64,000 nt of DNA, taken from assembly GCA_905182335.1 (NCBI GenBank), contig CAJJBE010000003.1:279870-343869 (forward strand), given 5' to 3'. This DNA comes from Flavobacteriales bacterium UBA4466. Lineage in GTDB: Bacteria; Bacteroidota; Bacteroidia; Flavobacteriales_D; Crocinitomicaceae. Position 1 is the stretch's first letter. Every line of letters starts with the position of its first letter. Position numbers and translations under genes: made by a program. The notes beneath the pieces were generated by a model. The model saw only the letters and a program-made list of their open reading frames with translations, did no database searches and was not told the DNA's origin. Below, one piece after another: positions 28,867 through 36,500 of the stretch.

Positions 28867-29259
28867 ATGAAGTATTTATTAGTTATTTTCACGGGATTAT
28901 TAATGATGTCTTGTAAAGACACTTCCAGCATTGAAGTTGGAAATAAAACTACAATGACAGTTGATACTGTCTTTGATGCAGGTGACGTGGTAAAAGGCGA
29001 GGTTGTTACAGCAAAATTTGTAATTACAAACACAGGTGAGTATCCTTTAGTTATAGGTGAGGTTAAGGGGTCTTGTTCTTGTACGGTTGCTGAATATCCT
29101 GAATATCCTATTCAGGCAGGTCAGTCGGGGAAGATTTTAGCACATGTAAATACAGAGAAGGTAGGTGCAGGCACATTAAACAAGTCAGTTCGTATTGTCG
29201 CAAATACAACACCTTCAATTACCCAGGTAGTCGTTAGAGCAAATGTGATTAGAAGGTAG
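28867..29259 (+). CDS. DUF1573 lipoprotein
   Basis: 130 residues with a lipoprotein signal (TGLLMMSCKD). The mature part is an immunoglobulin-like beta sandwich of the DUF1573 type: FDAGDVVKGEVVTAKFVITNTG followed by IGEVKGSCSCTVAEYPE, read as adjacent stretches, with two Cys (CSC). The role is unknown; such proteins are abundant in Bacteroidota envelopes. It starts four bases after nusB and is followed by the TAAA repeat and yajC. Confidence 0.85.
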   Translation: MKYLLVIFTGLLMMSCKDTSSIEVGNKTTMTVDTVFDAGDVVKGEVVTAKFVITNTGEYPLVIGEVKGSCSCTVAEYPEYPIQAGQSGKILAHVNTEKVGAGTLNKSVRIVANTTPSITQVVVRANVIRR

Positions 29260-29261
29260 TT

Positions 29262-29298
<37 letters not shown>

Positions 29299-29303
29299 CT
29301 GAT

Positions 29304-29567
29304 ATGGAGCAAATGGTAATGTTAGTGCTGATTTTAGTAGTGTTCTACTTCTTTATGATCAGACCTCAAATGAAAAAGCAAAAGGAGCTAAAGAAATTTA
29401 GAGAATCAATGGCTGTAGGTGACAAGGTTGTTACTATTGGTGGTATTCATGGGAAAATCCTTGAAGTTGCAGACTCGACAATTTTAATTGCAACAGAGAG
29501 CGGAAAACTAAGAATGGATAAATCTGCTGTTTCCAATTCTGCTGAAGATAAGTTAGGAGCAAAATAG
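29304..29567 (+). CDS. yajC: Preprotein translocase subunit YajC
   Basis: 87 residues with one transmembrane helix near the N-terminus ([18 protein letters not shown]), then a basic KKQKELKKF segment and a small beta domain with [14 protein letters not shown]. This is the standard YajC form, an accessory subunit of the SecDF-YajC complex. Preceded directly by the TAAA repeat and followed by a strong terminator. Confidence 0.93.
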   Translation: MEQMVMLVLILVVFYFFMIRPQMKKQKELKKFRESMAVGDKVVTIGGIHGKILEVADSTILIATESGKLRMDKSAVSNSAEDKLGAK

Positions 29568-29580
29568 CTTTAATATTAAA

Positions 29581-29621
29581 GCTAAAAAAAGGACTGATTT
29601 AAATCAGTCCTTTTTTTTAGC
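29581..29621. terminator. Strong bidirectional terminator after yajC
   Basis: A nearly perfect palindrome of about 20-base arms, core GGACTGATTT / AAATCAGTCC, flanked by runs of A and T. It can end yajC on the plus strand and the small minus-strand gene at 29675-29875. Confidence 0.9.
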
Positions 29622-29674
29622 TAAATATCTTTTAAATCAAATAATTAGAGCTAAATTAATTTTTATAAAAGAGT

Positions 29675-29875
29675 CTAATAATTATAGTCTCTCATTATAT
29701 CATCCATTTGTCTTTCAGTATCTCTCATTATTTTTTCTGTATCATTCTCTATTCTATCCATCATTCTATCGGTTTCGTATGATGAATAAATTAAATAAAT
29801 CACAAAAATTATCACCGATACGACTCCGCCAATAATCAAGTTATTGTTGTCCCCTTTATTTTTATTCTCCTCCAT
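29675..29875 (-). CDS. Small single-pass membrane protein, unknown
   Basis: 66 residues from the ATG at 29875 (an upstream ATG at 29911 would add 12 poorly conserved-looking residues). One hydrophobic helix (about 16-32) is followed by a charged helix with repeated Asp-Arg-Met/Ile units (DRMMDRIENDTEKIMRDTE), probably a short coiled coil. I recognise no family. It may be co-transcribed with the small secreted peptide ORF just upstream. Confidence 0.45.
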   Translation of the reverse strand: MEENKNKGDNNNLIIGGVVSVIIFVIYLIYSSYETDRMMDRIENDTEKIMRDTERQMDDIMRDYNY

Positions 29876-29891
29876 AATAGCAATATTTAAA

Positions 29892-30014
29892 TTAAAATAT
29901 TTTAGAGACATAGACTGTTTGAATTTCTAATTCCTTAACAGTGTCATAGTCTTCTTGGCTATACGAAAACCCTAAAATAATAACTGTAAGTGCTGAAATA
30001 GTAATTCTTAGCAT
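29892..30014 (-). CDS. Short secreted peptide ORF or gene remnant
   Basis: 40 codons on the minus strand, from ATG at 30014 to TAA at 29892. It encodes a convincing signal peptide (MLRITISALTVIILGFSYSQ) and only about 20 further residues (EDYDTVKELEIQTVYVSKIF). The ending resembles the first strand of outer-membrane receptors, so it may be a truncated remnant. It ends just before the 66-residue membrane protein on the same strand. Confidence 0.35.
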   Translation of the reverse strand: MLRITISALTVIILGFSYSQEDYDTVKELEIQTVYVSKIF

Positions 30015-30071
30015 GTTAACCTTCGTTTGTTTAATTCTGTTTTGATAGAAGTTCGTATTTTTAAATAAAAC

Positions 30072-30549
30072 GTGCTACTAAACTTCATAACATTGAAAAA
30101 CTACCCTATTATAATAATAACGATGTTTTTTTTGATTGCTTGTAATCAAGATGGAGAGGTTGTGGAAGTTCTTCCTGTGAATACAGATTCAGTTACTAAG
30201 AATGAAGTTATAGAAGACTCAATATCAAAGAGTATTATATCAGAATATGATATATCTACAGTTGATAAGAATAACTCAACTGAGTTTAAAGAGAGTTTAC
30301 TGAAAATTGAAGCGGAGTTTGGTGAACAATGGAGTTTTTGTGATTGTGTAATCAAAGGCGATTCAATCAATAGTGCCTTTGATGAATACAATGTTGTCTG
30401 ATTCAGAATTTGATCGTCTAGCAATTCGTTTAGATGAAATAGATGAAAAGTGTCAAGCTTTTAGGATTCAAAGTCCAAATTTAACGCCAGAAGATCGAGT
30501 AAAGCATAAAAAAAGTGAGTCATTGTCTAAAAAAAAGATAGGTAAATAA
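30072..30549 (+). pseudogene. Frameshifted lipoprotein gene
   Basis: From a GTG at 30072, a lipoprotein signal (MFFLIACNQDGE) leads into EFGEQWSFCDCVIKGDSIN, a block I know from small Bacteroidota lipoproteins. The frame then stops at 30399-30401. The +1 frame from 30391 continues with MLSDSEFDRLAIRLDEIDE, KCQAF and a TPEDRVKHKK stretch, the expected second half, to 30549. A one-base change at about 30390 would restore one protein of about 158 residues. A translationally coupled two-gene reading is less likely because the second part has no signal. Confidence 0.65.
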
Positions 30550-30573
30550 AATTTTTTATTGTAAACTTGAAAA

Positions 30574-30885
30574 GTGAAAGTTGTATTATCTTATATATTG
30601 ATTTTATGTTTTGTTATCATAACATTTCCTAAAACTGTTTTCCATGATCATGACGAACATGAAATTGTTTTAGAAGGTGATTTCTTTTCAGTAGATCATT
30701 TAGATTGCTTTAGTTGTGATTTTGACTATACATCTTTGTCTGGGAATACGGAACCTAGATTAAGCACCAAGCTAATTTTTCTAAAAGAGTATATGAATAG
30801 CCGTCGTCTTGATGGAAATTCATCTTATAATTATCTTTTTAATTCTAGGGGCCCCCCAAATGCTGACCTATTCTCGTTGGCATAG
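30574..30885 (+). CDS. Small His/Cys-rich secreted or membrane-anchored protein next to TonB receptor
   Basis: 103 residues from a GTG start. A hydrophobic N-terminal helix (about 3-18) precedes HDHDEHE (24-30), His42 and Cys45-x-x-Cys48, a plausible metal site. The C-terminal part has RGPP at about 92-95, a motif I associate with small proteins before metal-related TonB receptors in flavobacteria. A TAAACTTG element (one mismatch to TAnnTTTG) ends four bases before the GTG. Function is not known; metal sensing or delivery is an inference from residues and neighbours. Confidence 0.55.
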   Translation: MKVVLSYILILCFVIITFPKTVFHDHDEHEIVLEGDFFSVDHLDCFSCDFDYTSLSGNTEPRLSTKLIFLKEYMNSRRLDGNSSYNYLFNSRGPPNADLFSLA

Positions 30886-30941
30886 TTAATTCCTTTTATA
30901 GATAGGTTCTATGCTTTTATGTTAAAGTAATAGAATTTATC

Positions 30942-33173
30942 ATGAAAAATATCTTTTTGACGATTGTTACACTTTGCGTTACGCAATTGTCCTTTTCTCA
31001 AGTCCTTTCAGGTATAGTACTTGATTCAGAAACAAAAAAAAATATCCCTTATGCAAAGGTTTATATACCGGATTTTCAAATAGGTACAATTTCGGATTCT
31101 GTCGGGAAGTTTGTTTTTAACACATCTATTCCACCCAACGTGTCCTTGCTTGTAACTTCTTCTATGTATGAGTCAAAAATGGTCACAGTAAACCCTGGAG
31201 AGCTGATTGTTGTAGCAATGGAAAGAACTCATTTAGAATTAGATGAAGTTGTTTTGATAATTCCAAATGGCGTAATGCAAAAAGATAATACTGTTCGAGT
31301 TGATCGATTAAATTTGAAAGATTTAAAGACTATTCCTGCAAGCACTCTTTCAGAAGCAATTGCAAATTTGAATGGAGTCCAAGAGGCTTCAATTGGAATA
31401 GGGATTTCTAAACCAGTTATTAGAGGAATGCAAGGAGTTAGAGTTTTAACAGCTTGGAATGGAATGCGAATTGAAAATCAACAGTGGGGAGCAGATCATG
31501 GGATGGCGGTTTCCCAAATAGGAATCGGTTCAGTTGAAGTTATAAAAGGTCCTTCCTCACTTTTATATGGCGCTGATGCTTTAGGTGGAGTAGTTTACTT
31601 AGCAGAAGAGAAGTTTTCTAGACAGAATGCTTATTCAGTAGTAATTAACTCCAAATTTGAATCAGTGAACTTAGGAACAACGAATACTGCAATGATAAAA
31701 ATGTCTAAGAGGAATATGCGATTCAATTTCGGAGCTCTATATTCTAATTTTTCAGATTATAAAATGCCTAACAACACTTATTTAGCAGATTCTAGATATC
31801 AAGATATGGGCGCAAAAGCTCGTTTTGCTGTAAATAAAGAAAATTGGGTAATGAATGTAAATTATATCTATTCTCACAGTTACTTAGGACTTCCCGGGCA
31901 TACGCATGATACGGATCCGAATCCAAATAGTTTTATGTTATCTTTTCAGAATAGACAAAGAAATATACCGGCACAAAACATTAATAATCATTTAGTTCAA
32001 ATGGACAATAAGTTTTTCTTTGGCCAGAACAAAATTCAGTTGATGTTAGGTTATACACACAATGATTTGCAGGAGTTTGAAGAGAAAGTTTCATTACCTG
32101 GTCTTGGAATGGTGCTTCAAAATGGATTATATCATGTAAGGTTTCAAAGAAAAATGGGAGCTTGGAGTATAAACGCTGGAATTCAAGGTATGTATCAAGT
32201 GAATAGAAATATTGCCAAGGCAGAAGATGAGCTAATTCCAAATTTTAATCAACTAGATAATGGAGTTTATGCTATTGCTAATTATAAAACTAGATCAAAT
32301 TTTAGTTTTCAATTTGGTAGTAGATATGATGTTCGAATATTAAATACGAGTAATCTCAGTAATACTTATGATAGTCCAAATTTTTCTATCGGAGGTAAAT
32401 ATTTTTGGGGAAAGAATTCTAAGAACACTTTAAGGTTAAATATTTCTACAGGATATAGAGCACCACATGTTTCTGAACTTTTAGCAGACGGCATACATCA
32501 TGGTACATTAAGGTATGAGATAGGAAATCAAAATCTGAAATCTGAAAAAGCTACTCAATTTGACTTAAATTATGAATTTGAAAGGGATCATGTTTCTTTC
32601 GTGTTGAATCCATTCTATAATTATATTCAAAATTTCACACAGATTGTCGCTCAAGATACTATGATAGATATGTTTCCAGTTTATCGTTATGAACAACAAG
32701 GTGAGTCACATTTATATGGCGTGGATTTAGGTTTTCATTACCATCCTCATTTTGCTCATTGGTTGCACGTAGAGACCTCATATTCATTAATTTACGGCGA
32801 GTCACTTAATGAGGAAAATATGTCTCTAATGCCCCAGCCAAGGTTAAATAATTTGGTTCGACTTACATTTAAGAAAAGATTCAAATTTAATCTAGAGGAA
32901 GTTGTGATTCAGCATATGAAATTCTTTGAACAGAATCGTGTAACAACATTTGAAAGTGAATCAGTTGAATATGGATTGTTAAATGCAGGTTTTAATTTTA
33001 AGTGGTATCTCAAACAATCTATTGAAATTAGTTTAGGAGTGAAAAATGCTTTGAATACCAGATACGCAAACCACCTTTCAAAACTGAAGAATATTGGTGT
33101 CTACAGCCCCGGAAGGAATTTTTATGTTAGTCTAACATATCAGCTAGATGATTACCTTAAAAAGAGTAATTAA
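30942..33173 (+). CDS. TonB-dependent receptor, probable metal type
   Basis: 743-residue outer-membrane receptor. Signal peptide ends LSFSQ; a CarboxypepD_reg-like domain covers about 20-100, the plug about 115-225 (ASIGIGISKPVIRGMQGVRV) and a 22-strand barrel the rest. His-rich loops stand out: GHTHDTDPN at about 318, HHG at about 516, and HYHPHFAHWLH at about 598. These resemble ZnuD-like zinc or copper receptors. It lies between a His/Cys-rich peptide and two identical Cys/His-rich lipoproteins, which supports metal import. The metal is not fixed. Confidence 0.85.
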   Translation: MKNIFLTIVTLCVTQLSFSQVLSGIVLDSETKKNIPYAKVYIPDFQIGTISDSVGKFVFNTSIPPNVSLLVTSSMYESKMVTVNPGELIVVAMERTHLELDEVVLIIPNGVMQKDNTVRVDRLNLKDLKTIPASTLSEAIANLNGVQEASIGIGISKPVIRGMQGVRVLTAWNGMRIENQQWGADHGMAVSQIGIGSVEVIKGPSSLLYGADALGGVVYLAEEKFSRQNAYSVVINSKFESVNLGTTNTAMIKMSKRNMRFNFGALYSNFSDYKMPNNTYLADSRYQDMGAKARFAVNKENWVMNVNYIYSHSYLGLPGHTHDTDPNPNSFMLSFQNRQRNIPAQNINNHLVQMDNKFFFGQNKIQLMLGYTHNDLQEFEEKVSLPGLGMVLQNGLYHVRFQRKMGAWSINAGIQGMYQVNRNIAKAEDELIPNFNQLDNGVYAIANYKTRSNFSFQFGSRYDVRILNTSNLSNTYDSPNFSIGGKYFWGKNSKNTLRLNISTGYRAPHVSELLADGIHHGTLRYEIGNQNLKSEKATQFDLNYEFERDHVSFVLNPFYNYIQNFTQIVAQDTMIDMFPVYRYEQQGESHLYGVDLGFHYHPHFAHWLHVETSYSLIYGESLNEENMSLMPQPRLNNLVRLTFKKRFKFNLEEVVIQHMKFFEQNRVTTFESESVEYGLLNAGFNFKWYLKQSIEISLGVKNALNTRYANHLSKLKNIGVYSPGRNFYVSLTYQLDDYLKKSN

Positions 33174-33228
33174 ATAGATTGAAGTCACTCAAATCAACAA
33201 TCAATAATAACAAATAAAAATCAAAAAG

Positions 33229-33438
33229 ATGAAAAAGCAATTTTTTGTAATCGGATTGGCATTAGTAGCTATGACAACAGTATCATGTAAGAAAGAATCT
33301 TGTCATGATTGTCACTATGATGGGCCAAATGGAGAGGTCGAACTAGGTGAGAAGTGTGGGGATGAGTTGGAGACTCTTGAGGCAAATGGTTATAATTTAG
33401 ATACAGCAAATTATGTCGTTCATTGTCATGAGCACTAA
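33229..33438 (+). CDS. Small Cys/His-rich lipoprotein, copy 1
   Basis: 69 residues; lipoprotein signal with lipobox Cys20 (TVSCKKE). The mature part has Cys25-His26-x-Cys28-His29, Cys43, and a C-terminal His65-Cys66-His67-x-His69. This is four Cys beyond the lipid Cys and five His in about 49 residues, a dense set of possible metal ligands. No named family is recognised, although short CxxC lipoproteins are common in flavobacteria. It follows the TonB receptor and is copied perfectly at 33540. Confidence 0.8.
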   Translation: MKKQFFVIGLALVAMTTVSCKKESCHDCHYDGPNGEVELGEKCGDELETLEANGYNLDTANYVVHCHEH

Positions 33439-33450
33439 GCCAAGATGTGA

Positions 33451-33485
33451 AAGGAGGGACCCATTACATAGTGGATCCCTCTTTT
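33451..33485 (+). terminator. Terminator of lipoprotein copy 1
   Basis: Imperfect stem (AGGAGGGACCCA with TGGATCCCTC plus T-tract) about 13 bases after the stop. Repeated exactly at 33762-33796 in the second copy. Confidence 0.7.
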
Positions 33486-33539
33486 AAACTATCAAGTTTA
33501 ATTAGTAACAAATAATAATAACAAATAAAAATCAAAAAG

Positions 33540-33749
33540 ATGAAAAAGCAATTTTTTGTAATCGGATTGGCATTAGTAGCTATGACAACAGTATCATGTA
33601 AGAAAGAATCTTGTCATGATTGTCACTATGATGGGCCAAATGGAGAGGTCGAACTAGGTGAGAAGTGTGGGGATGAGTTGGAGACTCTTGAGGCAAATGG
33701 TTATAATTTAGATACAGCAAATTATGTCGTTCATTGTCATGAGCACTAA
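33540..33749 (+). CDS. Small Cys/His-rich lipoprotein, copy 2
   Basis: Same 69 residues as copy 1, and the same DNA. It carries its own leader and terminator, so dosage should double if both are real. Both copies lie in line with the TonB receptor and the His/Cys-rich peptide upstream. After it, about 160 bases hold no convincing gene before the convergent GAPDH gene. Confidence 0.8.
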   Translation: MKKQFFVIGLALVAMTTVSCKKESCHDCHYDGPNGEVELGEKCGDELETLEANGYNLDTANYVVHCHEH

Positions 33750-33761
33750 GCCAAGATGTGA

Positions 33762-33796
33762 AAGGAGGGACCCATTACATAGTGGATCCCTCTTTT
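33762..33796 (+). terminator. Terminator of lipoprotein copy 2
   Basis: Exact copy of the hairpin at 33451-33485, shifted by 311 bases. Confidence 0.7.
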
Positions 33797-33976
33797 AAAC
33801 TATCAAGTTTAATTTGTATTCTTAATACTTAATTTTTAAATGAAAAAAAGAAGAAAACAACCCTATGGAGAAGTATGTTTTAGCTATTAATTTCATTATT
33901 GGCAATAGTCACTACAATATATATATCCTTGAATTTAAAAATTAAAAACACCAATTTTATAAAGGGATACTGCCGA

Positions 33977-35428
33977 TTAGTAATAAATCGCTCTTCTCAC
34001 TTTAGTGATGTATTTTGCTAGACGAATTACTTGTTTTGTGTAACCAAACTCATTATCGTACCATGCGTATATGACAGCGCTTTTACCATCCTTAGAGATA
34101 ATTGTAGCTTTTGAGTCAAATACAGAGCAGCATGTGTTTCCAATTATATCATTAGACACTAATTCCGGATCTAAGGAATAAAAAATTTGATTAACTAATT
34201 CACCATTTAAAGCCGCATCTTTAACTGCGTTATTCAATTCTTCCAAAGAAGTTTCTTTTTCTAGTTCAAGGTTAAGAATAGCTAAAGATCCGTTTGGAGT
34301 TGGCACACGTACTGCATTAGCTGTTAATTTGTCTTTTAAGTCTGGAATAACTTTTGTTACCGCGTTACCTGCACCAGTAGAAGTGATTACCATATTTATG
34401 GCAGCAGAACGACCTCTTCTTGGTTTTTTGTGCATGTTGTCCAGTAAGTTTTGGTCATTTGTATAAGCGTGCACAGTTTCGACATGCCCCTTTACAATAC
34501 CAAATTTATCATTTACAACTTTAAGAATAGGGGATATAGCATTTGTAGTGCAAGATGCAGCTGAATAAATTTTCTCACCTTCAATATTGAATTCTTTTTG
34601 ATTTATTCCGTAAACAACATTTGGGATCTCTTTCCCTGGAGCTGTTAAAAGCACTCTAGATGAACCAGGTGCTTGCAAATGACGAGATAGTGCTTCTCTG
34701 TCTGTAAAAGCCCCTGTATTATCAATTATTAATGCATTTTTGATTCCATAAGATGTGTAGTCAATATCTTCAGGTTTCTTGGCACAAATCATTTTAATAA
34801 TTTGGCCATTAATAATTAAAGCTTCATTTGCGATATCTACTTCAACTGTTCCGTTAAAAGCACCATGAACGGAATCGTTTTTCAATAAAGCAGCTCTTTT
34901 TATTAAGTCATCTTCAGAGTTACTACGTGTTACAATAGCCCTTAATCTTAATTGCTGTCCTTTTCCAGCTTGTTTTATTAATTCTCTTGCAGCTAAGCGG
35001 CCAATACGGCCAAAACCATATAGAATAACGTCTCTTGGTTCAAATGCTAAATTATTAGTACTTTCAAATCCTGTTAATTTGATTTTAAGGAAATCGGTCA
35101 TTTTTTCAAAATCATCTTTTTCGCTTAGCCATTCACTTGCTAATTTACCGATATCCAATTTCGCTGGGGCAAGATCCATTGCAAGAATTGCTTCTGCCAA
35201 ATCAGATGTTGTGAAAATATCAACAGGTTTGTTGACGACATTTTTTGAATACTCATGTAGATTTAGAATTTTTGAGATAGTTATATCTATAAGATGGTTT
35301 CTAAATAATACTAATTCAATTCCTTTGTCATAAAGTAGTTCACCAACTTTACTTGATAGTTTTACCGCTGCTCTTTCTTTTTTAATGTGCGACTGTAATT
35401 CGTTTTCGTAACTCAACGCTGTTTCCAT
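33977..35428 (-). CDS. gap: Glyceraldehyde-3-phosphate dehydrogenase, long form
   Basis: 483 residues; about 130 N-terminal residues, mostly helical, precede the ordinary dehydrogenase. The Rossmann loop is GFGRIGR at 138-144 and the catalytic Cys is Cys293 in ASCTTNAISP; HAYTNDQ with the catalytic His follows. Standard bacterial GAPDH has about 335 residues. The long form is known in flavobacteria; whether it works in glycolysis or gluconeogenesis is open. It lies downstream of the rpoD terminator. Confidence 0.9.
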   Translation of the reverse strand: METALSYENELQSHIKKERAAVKLSSKVGELLYDKGIELVLFRNHLIDITISKILNLHEYSKNVVNKPVDIFTTSDLAEAILAMDLAPAKLDIGKLASEWLSEKDDFEKMTDFLKIKLTGFESTNNLAFEPRDVILYGFGRIGRLAARELIKQAGKGQQLRLRAIVTRSNSEDDLIKRAALLKNDSVHGAFNGTVEVDIANEALIINGQIIKMICAKKPEDIDYTSYGIKNALIIDNTGAFTDREALSRHLQAPGSSRVLLTAPGKEIPNVVYGINQKEFNIEGEKIYSAASCTTNAISPILKVVNDKFGIVKGHVETVHAYTNDQNLLDNMHKKPRRGRSAAINMVITSTGAGNAVTKVIPDLKDKLTANAVRVPTPNGSLAILNLELEKETSLEELNNAVKDAALNGELVNQIFYSLDPELVSNDIIGNTCCSVFDSKATIISKDGKSAVIYAWYDNEFGYTKQVIRLAKYITKVRRAIYY

Positions 35429-35454
35429 TTTTTAATTTAATGTGTTGATATATA

Positions 35455-35485
35455 AAAAAAGGTGCCCAAGTTAATGGGCACCTTT
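35455..35485 (-). terminator. Terminator of rpoD
   Basis: A perfect 11-base stem (AAAGGTGCCCA with TGGGCACCTTT, six-base loop) just after the rpoD stop. On the minus strand it is followed by a T run. Confidence 0.85.
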
Positions 35486-35493
35486 GTAATCTC

Positions 35494-36360
35494 TTATCCT
35501 AGATAAGCTTTAAGTAATTTGTTTCGCGAGGTATGTCGTAAACGCCGGATAGCCTTTTCCTTAATTTGTCTTACCCTTTCGCGAGTTAAATTAAATTTAG
35601 CTCCAATTTCCTCAAGTGTAAGTCCATGATTCATTCCGATTCCGAAGAACAAACGAATGATTTCACGTTCTTTATCTGTTAATGTACTTAATGATCTTTC
35701 AATTTCTTTTTGAAGAGATTCGGCCATCAGCGCGTGATCAGCTTTTGGCGAATCATTATTTGCCATAACATCCATAAGTGTACCTCCATCCTCTGAAGTT
35801 GATAGTGGGGCATCCATAGATACGTGACGACCAGACACATTCAAACTCTCCTTAATCTTGTCTTCTGGAACCTCCAGTGCTTCAGCTAACTCCTCAGCTG
35901 AAGGTGGTCTTTCGAATTCTTGCTCCAGGCGAGAGAATGCCTTATTTATTTTATTCAACGACCCTACTTGGTTTAAAGGGAGACGTACAATTCTTGCTTG
36001 CTCCGCTAATGCCTGTAATATCGATTGACGAATCCACCATACTGCGTAAGAAATGAATTTAAACCCACGTGTTTCATCAAATTTTTGTGCAGCTTTGATA
36101 AGACCAAGATTTCCTTCATTAATAAGATCTGGTAGTGTTAGCCCTTGGTTTTGGTATTGTTTTGCGACAGATACGACAAATCTAAGGTTGGCTCTTGTTA
36201 GTTTTTCAAGGGCTTTTTGGTCACCTTGTTTTATTTTCCTTGCCAATTCTACCTCTTGCTCTGCAGTAATCAACTCTTCTTTACCGATATCCTGCAGGTA
36301 CTTGTCTAATGACTGACTCTCACGATTGGTAATAGATTTCGTAATTTTAAGTTGTCTCAT
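35494..36360 (-). CDS. rpoD: Primary RNA polymerase sigma factor
   Basis: 288 residues, the short form without region 1.1 that serves as housekeeping sigma in Bacteroidota. Region 1.2 is near 17-50, region 2 near 52-121 ([52 protein letters not shown]), region 3 near 130-205 and region 4 near 225-285 ([20 protein letters not shown]). It recognises the TTTG/TAnnTTTG promoters seen in this window, including one before itself. Confidence 0.95.
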   Translation of the reverse strand: MRQLKITKSITNRESQSLDKYLQDIGKEELITAEQEVELARKIKQGDQKALEKLTRANLRFVVSVAKQYQNQGLTLPDLINEGNLGLIKAAQKFDETRGFKFISYAVWWIRQSILQALAEQARIVRLPLNQVGSLNKINKAFSRLEQEFERPPSAEELAEALEVPEDKIKESLNVSGRHVSMDAPLSTSEDGGTLMDVMANNDSPKADHALMAESLQKEIERSLSTLTDKEREIIRLFFGIGMNHGLTLEEIGAKFNLTRERVRQIKEKAIRRLRHTSRNKLLKAYLG

Positions 36361-36406
36361 ACTTTCTTGTCGTCTTCTATATTGTTATGGCTAATAATGG
36401 CTTTTG

Positions 36407-36439
36407 CAAAGATACGGTGAAAAGAACCCAATTCCCAAA
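36407..36439 (-). promoter_or_regulatory. Promoter of rpoD
   Basis: On the minus strand, TTTG (36436-36439) is 21 bases from TATCTTTG (36407-36414), an exact fit to both Bacteroidota promoter boxes. The leader to the ATG is about 40 bases. Confidence 0.6.
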
Positions 36440-36500
36440 AAAACACGCTTATTATTTTTTAATAATTTAAACACCAAAAACCATGCCTTAAATCACTGAT

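Larger units (their letters stand above)
33203..33503 (+). repeat. 301-base direct repeat, copy 1
   Basis: Identical base for base to 33514-33814, which lies 10 bases further on. The unit includes the A-rich leader, the 69-residue lipoprotein gene and its terminator, so a whole expression cassette is duplicated. Confidence 0.97.
33514..33814 (+). repeat. 301-base direct repeat, copy 2
   Basis: Perfect second copy of 33203-33503. The two units diverge at exactly one base beyond each end, so the boundaries are sharp. Lack of any difference suggests a very recent event, gene conversion, or an assembly error. Confidence 0.97.

Noticed and set aside
30391..30549. Second half of the frameshifted lipoprotein as a separate gene
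   Set aside because: It has no signal peptide and continues the conserved block of the first frame, so a frameshift is the better reading.
33840..33944. Short ORFs after the second lipoprotein copy
   Set aside because: Frames of 16 and 26 codons have no signal, motif or leader; the stretch is AT-rich and unconvincing.
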